Assembly (NCBI RefSeq): GCF_001746365.1
Contig: NZ_MJAJ01000024.1
Coordinates: 1-64,000 of the forward strand
DNA from: Streptomyces sp. LUP30
Lineage (GTDB): Bacteria; Actinomycetota; Actinomycetes; Streptomycetales; Streptomycetaceae
Length of the DNA: 64,000 nucleotides
Reading direction: 5' to 3'
A program made the translations under genes and the position numbers. The notes under the pieces are model-generated. The model saw nothing but the letters and a program-made list of their open reading frames with translations, was not told where the DNA came from and made no database searches. This document shows positions 56,046-63,891 of this stretch, in pieces (the stretch's first letter is position 1; every line of letters starts with the position of its first letter).

Positions 56046-58235
56046 TCAGGCCAGTGCCCGGGCAAGGTAGGGGTTCGCGGTCGCCGGGACGGAGAGACCG
56101 AGGCAAGCGGTGGCGGCCGCGAGGGTGTCGGCGTAGGAGTTGACGGCCCGGCGGACGTTGGGCGCGTCCAGACTCGACCCGGTCGCCAGTCGGTCGAGGT
56201 CGATGTACGCGGAGCGGACGATCTCGATCCGGCGGTAGACGACCCAGTCCTTCCCCCAGTCCCGGGTGTACTCCGGGGCCAGCCGCCGCTGCCAGCGGAG
56301 GAACATCCGCTCCCTGATCTCCGGCTTCGTCGGCGTGAGATGCATGTGCCGGACCAGGTCGTAGAGCGGGTCGCCGACCAGGGCCATCTCCCAGTCGATG
56401 ATCGTCAGCGCCAGGGCGTCGTCGCGGCGCACCAGGTTCCACGGGTTGAGGTCGCCGTGCAGCAGGGCCGGCGCCCGATGGCCCACCCGGTGCCCCGACA
56501 GGATCTCCCGCAGCCGCCGTTCGTCGGGCAGCCCCAGCGTGCGGGCCAGTTGCAGCGACTTCTTCGGCAGGTCCCGGACCAGACCGACCAGCTGTTCCTT
56601 CAGCCACTCGCAGAAATCGACGTGACCGGCCTGCGGATCGATCAACGCATGGTCCACCCGGGTCAGTTCGCACAGCTGGTCGACGAGTGCGTCCGCCTCG
56701 TGCGGCAGCAGGCCGTTCACCGGGTGGACGGGCGCCCGGTCGATGTGGGTGCCCACGTAGGTGTGGATGCTGAGCTGGTCGTCCGGATAGCTCACGCCCA
56801 GGGCGAGGACCTCCGGCGCCGCCACCCGGACCCGCGACTCCTGGATTGCCTGCAGGACGGCGTGCTCGCTCAGGTACTTGGGCTCCCGGCGCGAGACGTC
56901 GGGCAGTTTGCGGCGCACGACCACGGGGGTGCGTGTCCCCTGCACCCGGACCACGGAGTTGAGGTGCGCGGTCCCCTTGAAGACCCGGTGCGCCGGAGCG
57001 GCTCCCTCCGCGAGCAGCGCCTCCCGCACGGCGGACGCCGGGAACCGGGGGTTCTCGGCAAGCCGCGGATCCGGCTGCCAGCCGAAGGCCTTCATGATCC
57101 AGCCCCGGCCGCTCACCGCCCCGTCGCCCCGCGACGCAAGCCACCGGAACAGAGCGCGCCCGATCTCGTCGTTCGTCGGGACGTTCCTGAGCCGCAGGGG
57201 CTCCGCCGCCTCCCGCAGCGCCCGGCCCACCTCCACCGTCGCCTCGTCCAGGCTCTTCTGGGTGAACGACTCGAGTAGGGACCGCGCGGCCCGCATGACG
57301 TCGGGATAGAGGGACTGCGCCCGCTCGAAATCGAGGTAGTGGCGCAGATCCCTGGCGAGCCCCTTGACCGCGCTGGGCCGGCACTCCCGCATGGCTTCCG
57401 CCCATGCCCCGATCACCGCGTCCCACTGGTGGTCCGGGTACCGCATGCGCACGAGGTGGGTGGCGAGGTCGTGCAGGGGGTCGCCGTACGTCGCGAGCTC
57501 CCAGTCGACGCAGACGAGCGGCGGGTCGCCGTTGTACGAGACGATCAGGTTGTCCCGGTGCAGATCCGCGTGGAGCAGGCTGTACGGCCGCCGGGTCATG
57601 GCCGGCACCCGCTCGGCCAGCCGGAGCAGCGCGTCGTCGGAGACTCCCAACGCCTTGAACAGCCCGCCGAACTCGTCCCAGTTCGGCTTGCGGATCTCCG
57701 CGTCGGCGAGATGGGCCAGATGCTTCAGGAAGGTCTGGCTGTCGCTGTGGTTGGCGGGCCACGACCTCGGCAGGGGCGGCAGCGCCGACAGACGCACCTG
57801 GGTCATCTGGGCCAGCAGCTCGGCCAGCGCCCTCATCAGCAGGGTGTCGACAGGCTTACCGTTTCCGCAGATGGTGGAGAGCGGCACGCCTTCCACATAG
57901 CTGTGGACCGAGTAGTCCGGCGTCCTGACCAGGCAGGCGGGGGCGTGGGGCAGGACACCCTGGAGGGCGTCGAGGATCGCCGCCTCGTTCTGCCAGGTCC
58001 TGATCACCACGGGCAGCGCGTCCTGCCGCCGGATGCGCACGGTCACAGGCGTGCCCGCCTCACGGCCCAGCCGTCGGCCCGCCTCGTCCGTCAGCGGCAG
58101 CACATAGTTGCGATTGTGGTGGCCGCTGGACGCCTGGGTGGACTCTGCGGCCCGGACGAAGGCACGAAGGACATCGGACGTGTCCTCGGCGGCTCGTTCC
58201 CCGGCGTGACAAGGGGGAACAAGGTGGTCGACCAC
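56046..58235 (-). CDS. Tandem APH/choline-kinase-like two-domain phosphotransferase
   Basis: A 729-aa protein with two complete aminoglycoside-phosphotransferase-type kinase domains, an unusual fusion. Domain 1 (about 25-330): a Gly/Asn loop GHHNRNYVL, helix-C Glu in NEAAIL, catalytic HADLHRDN (222-229) and metal site VDWE (243-246). Domain 2 (about 395-690): GTAHLNSVV, Glu in SEHAVL, catalytic HGDLNPWN (593-600) and IDWE (613-616). Both therefore look active. Substrates may be hydroxylated small molecules such as an antibiotic or an intermediate. GTG 58235 is chosen because GGAG stands 6 nt upstream. It lies downstream of a stand-alone NRPS module on the same strand. Confidence 0.85.
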   Translation of the reverse strand: MVDHLVPPCHAGERAAEDTSDVLRAFVRAAESTQASSGHHNRNYVLPLTDEAGRRLGREAGTPVTVRIRRQDALPVVIRTWQNEAAILDALQGVLPHAPACLVRTPDYSVHSYVEGVPLSTICGNGKPVDTLLMRALAELLAQMTQVRLSALPPLPRSWPANHSDSQTFLKHLAHLADAEIRKPNWDEFGGLFKALGVSDDALLRLAERVPAMTRRPYSLLHADLHRDNLIVSYNGDPPLVCVDWELATYGDPLHDLATHLVRMRYPDHQWDAVIGAWAEAMRECRPSAVKGLARDLRHYLDFERAQSLYPDVMRAARSLLESFTQKSLDEATVEVGRALREAAEPLRLRNVPTNDEIGRALFRWLASRGDGAVSGRGWIMKAFGWQPDPRLAENPRFPASAVREALLAEGAAPAHRVFKGTAHLNSVVRVQGTRTPVVVRRKLPDVSRREPKYLSEHAVLQAIQESRVRVAAPEVLALGVSYPDDQLSIHTYVGTHIDRAPVHPVNGLLPHEADALVDQLCELTRVDHALIDPQAGHVDFCEWLKEQLVGLVRDLPKKSLQLARTLGLPDERRLREILSGHRVGHRAPALLHGDLNPWNLVRRDDALALTIIDWEMALVGDPLYDLVRHMHLTPTKPEIRERMFLRWQRRLAPEYTRDWGKDWVVYRRIEIVRSAYIDLDRLATGSSLDAPNVRRAVNSYADTLAAATACLGLSVPATANPYLARALA

Positions 58236-58375
58236 TGGCCGCTCCGGATACTCGCGCTGGGCATGTTAGGGCAAACGGTAAAGGCGCCGCACGACCGGAG
58301 CGATGCAAGTGAGCCAATGGGTGGGTGCCACTCATCCACGTCAGGCCGTCCGAGACCAACTGGTTCGCTGTCTTA

Positions 58376-58387
58376 TACGTATACGTA
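58376..58387. promoter_or_regulatory. Palindrome between the 52-codon ORF and the kinase gene
   Basis: TACGTATACGTA is a perfect 12-nt palindrome in an AT-richer patch of the 400-nt gap 58236-58636. It lies about 140 nt upstream of the kinase gene start. TAACAT (58262-58267 region, coding strand) may be the -10 of that gene. The palindrome is a candidate operator, for example of a GntR- or MarR-type regulator. Confidence 0.45.
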
Positions 58388-58422
58388 AGGACGGGAGTGA
58401 TTGCTCGCGCGATTGAGGCATG

Positions 58423-58581
58423 CTAGCGCAGCGCGGACCGGTTGTTCGGCGAGGTACTCCAGACCGAGTCGCACCACGCCGGCCGGGTTTCCACGAACAC
58501 CGTGCCCGACGGGTCGGGGTCGCCGTCCTTCACCTGGCGGGTGAGCGTGGCGCCGAGGCCCGGCATGCCGAGGGCGGTCAT
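58423..58581 (-). CDS. Possible 52-aa peptide gene downstream of the NRPS
   Basis: A 53-codon frame opening MTALGMPGLGATLTRQVKDG and containing GTVFVETRPAWCDSVWSTS. GAGGAG lies 3 nt before the ATG, good but close. It starts 55 nt after the NRPS stop on the same strand. I recognise no family. A +1 shift near the Cys codon opens a longer frame (VVRLGLEYLAEQPVRAALAC), so it could equally be the decayed end of a larger gene. Confidence 0.35.
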   Translation of the reverse strand: MTALGMPGLGATLTRQVKDGDPDPSGTVFVETRPAWCDSVWSTSPNNRSALR

Positions 58582-58636
58582 ATGCTCCTCGGAATCCAGT
58601 TCGGTCCGCCGCCGGCGCGCCCGCCCCCGCCGCGGC

Positions 58637-61600
58637 TCACTCCGCGACCGGCGCCGGGCTGTGCGCCCCCGCCGCCTTCCGGCACAACCTGACCACCTGG
58701 TCCAGCGTCGGCTCCCCGACGATCTGTGCCAGTTCCGCCATGAACACCTCCTCTCGTTCGGTGTCCAGTACGGCCCGGCACACCCCGGCGATCATGGCGA
58801 GCAGGGACAACGAGTCCCCGCCCAACTGGTGGAAGTCCGAGCGGCCTTCCAGCCTGGAGCGCTCCACCCCGAGGGTGCGGGACCACACCTCGGCCACCGC
58901 CTCCTCCACCGGGTCCATGGGCCCCTCCGGGGCCGCCATCGGGTCCGCATCGGCTCCAGCCGCCACGAAGGCGTCCGGAAGCGCCTTCGTGTCGACCTTC
59001 CCGCTCACCGTGTAAGGGAGTTCCGGGAGCGCCAGGATCGCCGCGGGAACCATGTACCGAGGCAGCCGCTCCGTGACGTATGTGGTCAACTCTTCGACCA
59101 AGGACTCCTGTTCATCCGGATCAGGACCGGTCACCACGTACGCGTACAACGCCTTCGAGGCGCTCCCCGGCCGGGCCTTCGCGATCACCACAGCCCGGGT
59201 CACTCCCGGATGGCCCTCCAGCGTCTGCGCCACCTCGGCCGGCTCGACCCGGTGGCCTCGCACCTTCACCTGGTCATCGATGCGTCCGACGAACTCGAGG
59301 CCGCCCGACGGCATGACGCGGGCCAGGTCACCGGTCCGGTAGACACGACTGCCGTCGGCGAGACGGACGAAGCGTTCCCGGTCCAGATCGGGACGGCCCA
59401 GGTATCCACGGGCCAGTTGCACACCGCCCAGGTACATCTCCCCGACGTCCCCCGGCGCCACGAAGCGACGGCCCTCGTCCAGGAGATGCACCGTGGTGTT
59501 GTCCGCCGGTACCCCGATGGGCACCGCGATGCCGGTGTCCTCGCGGGCCCTGAAGGTATGGGCGGTGCAGCCGATCGTCGCCTCGGTGGGACCGTAGAGA
59601 TTGATGATCCGGCACTGCGGCCCGAACATCTCCTGGGCGCGGGCGGCGACCTCCACCCGCAGTTGCTCGCCGACGACGACCACGCTTCGGTAGCCGGCCG
59701 GCGAGATGTCGAGCTGCCCGATCAGGTCCAGGTGGGACGGCGTCAGATTGAGCATGGTGGCGCCGGAGGTCTGCAGCAACCGCCGCAGCGACAGGTGGCT
59801 CGGCTCCTGCGGCATCAGGACGACTTCACCGCCGGCCAGCAGCGGCAGGAAGACGGAGGTGCCCGTGACGTCGAACGACGGTGAGGTGATCAGCGGCAGC
59901 CGGGTGTCCGCGTCCACCCCGAACTCCCGGGTGGCCCAGTCGACGTAGTGCACCAGACTGCGGTGCTCGATCTGCACTCCCTTGGGGCGGCCGGTCGAGC
60001 CGGAGGTGTAGATCACATACGCCAGGTCGTCCGGGGACGCCTCGGCGTCCTGGAAGAGCGGTTCACCGTCGCGCTCCGGGCCGGGAACGGCGGTGAGCCG
60101 GCCCAGCGCCAGCTGCTCGCACCCTGGCGGTACGACCGGTCGTTGCCCGTACGCCTCCTCCACCAGGCAGTACGCCGCCCCGGCATCCGTCAGCAGGCCC
60201 GAGAGCCGGGCGTCCGGGTGCTGCGCGTCCAGGGGCAGGTAGCAGGCGCCGGCCCGCAAGACCCCCCAGATGCCCGCCACCAGGGCCACCGAGCGGTCGG
60301 CGAGCAGCCCCACCACCGTCCCCGGACCCGCGCCCCGGTCCCGCAGCGTCCTGGCCACCGCGTCGGCCCGTCGGCTCAACTCCGCGTAGGTGACCGGACC
60401 TTCGGGCCCGCTGAGAGCGATACGGTCCGGTGTGCGCCGCACCTTTTCACGGAAGCGCTGCACCACCGAAGCGTCCGAATCCAGTGCAAGAGCAGTGTCG
60501 TTACCCGGCCACACGCGGTTCTTCCGGGGCGACAGAGCCTCCTCGACCACGTCCAGCAGCGTCTGCGCCCGCTCGGCGACACCCGGCCCGTCCTGCCAGG
60601 TCACGGTTACCTCGGTACGGCCGTCGCTCTCGATCATGTCGATCGAGGGTGGGGCCCCGGGGCCCGTAGCACCCAGCGCGTACAGCGCCGTTGCCGTGAA
60701 GCCGTCGCAATCGAAGGACGCCAGGTCGTGGATCCCCAGATGGGTGACGAGGGACAGCGCCGAGCAGCGGTTCTTCCGCGCGGCCGCCCGGCCGACAGCC
60801 GAGGAGAACGCCCGGATCAGTGGCAGCGGGGTCTTCAGCATCTTGGGATCGGTGCGCACCGCCAGCTCCGCGCCGTCGGCGAGTGCCTTGAGGGCCCGTC
60901 CGTGTACCTCCTGCCAGCTGTCTCCGGCGGCGACGTCCAGCACGAACGCCTGCGACAGCCAGGCCGTGGAGCGGATCTCGGGTGCGTGCCGGCGCAGGTC
61001 GACGGGGACCAGGAAGCGGCCGGCGCCGTCCGGGCCGTACATCCCGGCCACCGCTGCGGCCACCTTCGCCGTCGCCGCCGGGTGGCTTCCGTCGACCGAC
61101 CGACGGCGCCAGAGTGTCCCCGAGGGCTTGCGCGGCACCGGGCCCAGCGGCGAGGGCCACACCAACTCACCGACGTTCCGGGAGATCGGCGGGAGTCCGT
61201 CGGGCAGGTCGAGGCTTTCGAGGAACTCGTCCCTGCTCAGAGTGGACGGTGCGCCTGACGGCTCGGAGCCCTGAAGCACCCGGAACACGTCCTCGACCCA
61301 CAGCATCAGTCCCCGGGCGTCCGTGACGCTGTGCGAGGCGCGGAAGACCAGGGCGGCGCGCTCCCCGGCGGATTCGGAACCCTCCGTGCCGCCCGGGAAG
61401 AGAAGGACCTCGAACGTGGCGCCCGGACTCCGCAGTGGGTGCCGGAGCGCGGGCGAGTGCAGAAGCCGCCCGTCGAACGAGCCCGCCTCCATGACCCGGA
61501 CGCACGGCGGGACACCGCCGTCCACCAGATGCCGGCCGTCGCGCACCAGTCGTGTCCCGGGACTGGCCTGCGAAGCGCGGGTCACAGCCTCGGCCAGCCG

Positions 61601-61738
61601 TCGCTCATCCAGCGTCCCCGTGCCCTCCACCACGTACTGGACCATGTTCGCGTGACGAGGAGCCAGGCCGTGATAGAGCCACTCACCGGCGGACATCGTC
61701 CGGCGGTAGCCGTGATGTTGCCGAGAGAGGGAACTCAT
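58637..61738 (-). CDS. Stand-alone NRPS module (C-A-T)
   Basis: A 1033-aa single-module peptide synthetase without thioesterase. Residues 1-410 are a condensation/PapA-type acyltransferase domain with HxxxD at H136-D140 (SHSVTDARG in place of HHxxxDG). Residues 425-925 are the adenylation domain: A3 YTSGSTGRPKG (577-587), A4 FDVTGTSVFLPLL, A5 NLYGPTEATIG (713-723), A7 YRTGDLARV, A8 GRIDDQVKVRGHRVEP and A10 with Lys914. Hand alignment to GrsA gives a pocket of about D-V-T-N-V-V-L-I-G-K, which I cannot assign. The carrier domain has LGGDSLSLL with Ser976. AGGAGA precedes the ATG at 61738. Only the tandem kinase accompanies it. Confidence 0.9.
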   Translation of the reverse strand: MSSLSRQHHGYRRTMSAGEWLYHGLAPRHANMVQYVVEGTGTLDERRLAEAVTRASQASPGTRLVRDGRHLVDGGVPPCVRVMEAGSFDGRLLHSPALRHPLRSPGATFEVLLFPGGTEGSESAGERAALVFRASHSVTDARGLMLWVEDVFRVLQGSEPSGAPSTLSRDEFLESLDLPDGLPPISRNVGELVWPSPLGPVPRKPSGTLWRRRSVDGSHPAATAKVAAAVAGMYGPDGAGRFLVPVDLRRHAPEIRSTAWLSQAFVLDVAAGDSWQEVHGRALKALADGAELAVRTDPKMLKTPLPLIRAFSSAVGRAAARKNRCSALSLVTHLGIHDLASFDCDGFTATALYALGATGPGAPPSIDMIESDGRTEVTVTWQDGPGVAERAQTLLDVVEEALSPRKNRVWPGNDTALALDSDASVVQRFREKVRRTPDRIALSGPEGPVTYAELSRRADAVARTLRDRGAGPGTVVGLLADRSVALVAGIWGVLRAGACYLPLDAQHPDARLSGLLTDAGAAYCLVEEAYGQRPVVPPGCEQLALGRLTAVPGPERDGEPLFQDAEASPDDLAYVIYTSGSTGRPKGVQIEHRSLVHYVDWATREFGVDADTRLPLITSPSFDVTGTSVFLPLLAGGEVVLMPQEPSHLSLRRLLQTSGATMLNLTPSHLDLIGQLDISPAGYRSVVVVGEQLRVEVAARAQEMFGPQCRIINLYGPTEATIGCTAHTFRAREDTGIAVPIGVPADNTTVHLLDEGRRFVAPGDVGEMYLGGVQLARGYLGRPDLDRERFVRLADGSRVYRTGDLARVMPSGGLEFVGRIDDQVKVRGHRVEPAEVAQTLEGHPGVTRAVVIAKARPGSASKALYAYVVTGPDPDEQESLVEELTTYVTERLPRYMVPAAILALPELPYTVSGKVDTKALPDAFVAAGADADPMAAPEGPMDPVEEAVAEVWSRTLGVERSRLEGRSDFHQLGGDSLSLLAMIAGVCRAVLDTEREEVFMAELAQIVGEPTLDQVVRLCRKAAGAHSPAPVAE

Positions 61739-61921
61739 GAGGTGTCTCCTGACCGTGGACGGCCTCGTGGCCGGGCCCGAACATCATCGGCCCACGGGAA
61801 CTGGGGAACCCCTTAGTACTGCTCGCCGCGAACCTGGCCAGGCCGGTCGTCGGCGCGTTCATGGGCGGGGGACCTCTGGTGTGCGGTCTTCGTGCCCAAG
61901 CCCTGACGCCGGGCCCGGCGC

Positions 61922-62665
61922 TCAGCCCCTGAACGCCTCCAGCACCGGCTCCAGCGACGACACCACCCGGGTCGCGCCCGCTCCCCTGAGCAGTTTCTCC
62001 TTGCGCTCGTTACGCGCGTAGCCCAGGAACGGGACGCCCGCCTCGCGGGCGGCCAGGAAGTCCGACGGGGTGTCGCCGATCATCAGGGCGGTGCCGGGCG
62101 CCGAGCCCGTGGCGGTCAGGGCGAGGTTCAGGCAGTGCGGATGCGGCTTGAGGTGGTGCAGTTCCTGGGTGCGGCCGTAGATGTGGGGCGCGAAGCAGGA
62201 GGTGAGCCCGCGGTTCGCCAGGTAGGTGGTGACGACCCGGGGGGAGTTGTTGGTGGTGATCGCCAGCCGCAGGCCCAGGGCCGTCAGGGTACGTATCAAC
62301 GGGTCGGCGTACGGGGTGGGCCTCGCCGTGGCCGTGGCTCTCAGTTCCTCCTGGGTGAGACGTTCCTCCAGCTCCGCGACCAGGTCGCTGCCGGGGCGCA
62401 GACGGTCCACGGCGCGCAGGACGACATGCGGGTCCAGCGACTCCCGCTCGCTCTCTGTCAGCAGGTGGTGCAGGCCCCGTCCTTCGAGCCACTCCACCAG
62501 GCCGTCGGCCACGCCCTCCGCCGAGTGACCGGCGAAGAGGCGGCAGATCGGCCCGTCGAAGTCCCACAGGACGACTCGCGCCCCCCTGATCACTTCCCGC
62601 AAGTCCGCCGCCTCGGTCTCGGTGTCGGGGGTCGCGTGCTGGGTCTGCTGCGTATCAGAAGTCAC
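61922..62665 (-). CDS. devB: DevB-like HAD phosphatase/hydrolase
   Basis: A 247-aa HAD-superfamily hydrolase. Motif I is VVLWDFDGPICRLFAG (DxD, about 33-48), motif II LAITTNNSPRVV, motif III Lys in HLKPHPHC and motif IV LMIGDTPSDFLAAREAGVPF. A helical cap lies between I and II, as in phosphoglycolate phosphatase-like enzymes. The GTG start (62663-62665) shares one base with the devA stop (TAGTG), so it is coupled to the GntR gene. In S. coelicolor devB is the partner of devA in development; the substrate is not known. The 183-nt gap to the NRPS gene shows no terminator that I can identify. Confidence 0.85.
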   Translation of the reverse strand: MTSDTQQTQHATPDTETEAADLREVIRGARVVLWDFDGPICRLFAGHSAEGVADGLVEWLEGRGLHHLLTESERESLDPHVVLRAVDRLRPGSDLVAELEERLTQEELRATATARPTPYADPLIRTLTALGLRLAITTNNSPRVVTTYLANRGLTSCFAPHIYGRTQELHHLKPHPHCLNLALTATGSAPGTALMIGDTPSDFLAAREAGVPFLGYARNERKEKLLRGAGATRVVSSLEPVLEAFRG

Positions 62666-63537
62666 TAGGAGAGTGTCAGGTCCGTGGTGATGGTTTCCCA
62701 GAGGGCGTCGAACCACTTCTGGGATTCCTCCACGAACGCGGCGTCGCGCTGACCGGTCGCCTTCTCGAAGGAGAAGAGCAGCGACTCGGTGCCGAGGACG
62801 TCGTACATGTCGAGGGTTCCGGTGTCGGTGGACTCCTCGCGCCGGGTGACCATGTAGTACGCCATCAGCGCCTCCTGGCCGTTGAGGAGGTACAGCTTCA
62901 CCGGCGGGGTGAACGGCAGGGCGCGGAACGTGATGCTGACGTCGATGCCGTGCGAGCGCAGCGTCTGCAGGTTGTGGCGCAGGACGTGCCCCTGGGCGTT
63001 GCGCATCGCCAGCCAGCGCTGGTGGACGGGGTCGTCGTCGCCGCGGCCGTCGACCGGGACCGGGAACGCGAGGCTGATGTCCCGGGAGGGCAGGAGGATG
63101 CGGACGTCGATCCTGGCGGGCTTCAACTGCCCTCCGTGGATCAGCCGGAGGGGCTCGCCCAGGGCCGGGATGAGACTCTCGGCGGTCAGACAGGCCGCGT
63201 CGATGCGCACGTGCGGGGCGGAGAAGGCCGCGGTCAGCCGGGGAGCGAGGCCGACCATGGTGGGCTGGGGCTCCTCGGGGCCCGTGGGCGTCGGCTCCGC
63301 GATCCGGGGCGGGCTGCCCTTGCTGACGCCGGCGAGCAGCCCGTCGTCCTGCAGCGCCCGCAGCGCCTGGCGCACGGCGCCGCGCTCCACGCCGAACTCG
63401 TCGGCCAGCTCGGCCTGGGTGGGCAGCCGGTCGCCGGCTTTGAGATCCCCGACGCGGATGCGTTCGCGCAGGGCATCGGCGATCTCCTGAGGAGAGAGCC
63501 TGCTGCTGCCGTTCACTGCCACGTTCTCCTGGGTCAC
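62665..63537 (-). CDS. devA: DevA-like GntR regulator of development
   Basis: A 290-aa GntR-family protein. The winged HTH (about 10-75) is IADALRERIRVGDLKAGDRL with PTQAELADEFGVERGAVRQA. The C-terminal 200 residues form an unusual sensor domain (LIHGGQLKPARIDVRILLPS, KLYLLNGQEALMAYYMVTRR, WFDALWETITTDLTLS) shared with the partial gene at the window end. GTG 63535-63537 is chosen because TAGCGT (63544-63549, coding strand) is 6 nt upstream; a TTG at 63543 and a GTG further in (VNGSSRL) are alternatives. DevA represses its own gene and is needed for aerial development in S. coelicolor. Confidence 0.87.
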   Translation of the reverse strand: MTQENVAVNGSSRLSPQEIADALRERIRVGDLKAGDRLPTQAELADEFGVERGAVRQALRALQDDGLLAGVSKGSPPRIAEPTPTGPEEPQPTMVGLAPRLTAAFSAPHVRIDAACLTAESLIPALGEPLRLIHGGQLKPARIDVRILLPSRDISLAFPVPVDGRGDDDPVHQRWLAMRNAQGHVLRHNLQTLRSHGIDVSITFRALPFTPPVKLYLLNGQEALMAYYMVTRREESTDTGTLDMYDVLGTESLLFSFEKATGQRDAAFVEESQKWFDALWETITTDLTLS

Positions 63538-63571
63538 GACCAAACGCTACAACTTCGATCCATCTGACGGG

Positions 63572-63639
63572 AGTTGTTTGAAAGTTGTTTAGCAGTTGCT
63601 GCCAAGTGGGGACAACATAGTCATAGTTGGTTACCAACT
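63572..63639. promoter_or_regulatory. 11-nt direct repeats and palindrome upstream of devA
   Basis: AGTTG begins at 63572, 63583 and 63594, with a weaker AGTGG at 63605: a strict 11-nt period. A perfect palindrome AGTTGGT-T-ACCAACT follows at 63625-63639. The cluster lies 35-105 nt upstream of devA and ahead of the small membrane-protein gene, a good candidate operator array. Confidence 0.6.
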
Positions 63640-63696
63640 TGAGCGAGTTGGCGGAAGGTTCGCCTCCCGCTCCCAGCCTGGAAGGGGGGAACCACC

Positions 63697-63891
63697 ATGC
63701 CCGTCCTCGTCCTCCTCAGCGCCGCCTTCGTCGTCGGCGTCGAGCAGACCATCCAGTGGAAGTACGGCACCACCGGCACCGTCGGCCTGCTCCTGCTCAG
63801 CGTGGGCGTCAAGGCCAAGAGCCCCGCCCTCAGCTCGGTCGGCGCCGTGATCCTCGCCCTCCTGGCCACCGGGCCCGCCGTCAGCTCGTGA
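63697..63891 (+). CDS. Small hydrophobic membrane protein
   Basis: A 64-aa protein with two predicted membrane segments (VLVLLSAAFVVGVEQTI and VGLLLLSVGVKA, with GAVILALLATGPAV at the end possibly a third). GGAAGGGGGGA stands about 6 nt before the ATG. It lies between the two devA-type GntR genes, and its 3' end overlaps the devE-like gene by 11 nt on the opposite strand. A function is not known; conservation of this place (SCO4189 in S. coelicolor, from memory) suggests a real gene. Confidence 0.7.
   Translation: MPVLVLLSAAFVVGVEQTIQWKYGTTGTVGLLLLSVGVKAKSPALSSVGAVILALLATGPAVSS

Noticed and set aside
55775..56065. 96-codon minus-strand ORF between the TetR gene and the tandem kinase
   Set aside because: Pro/Ala/Arg-rich, no motif, overlaps the kinase 3' end; probably non-coding.
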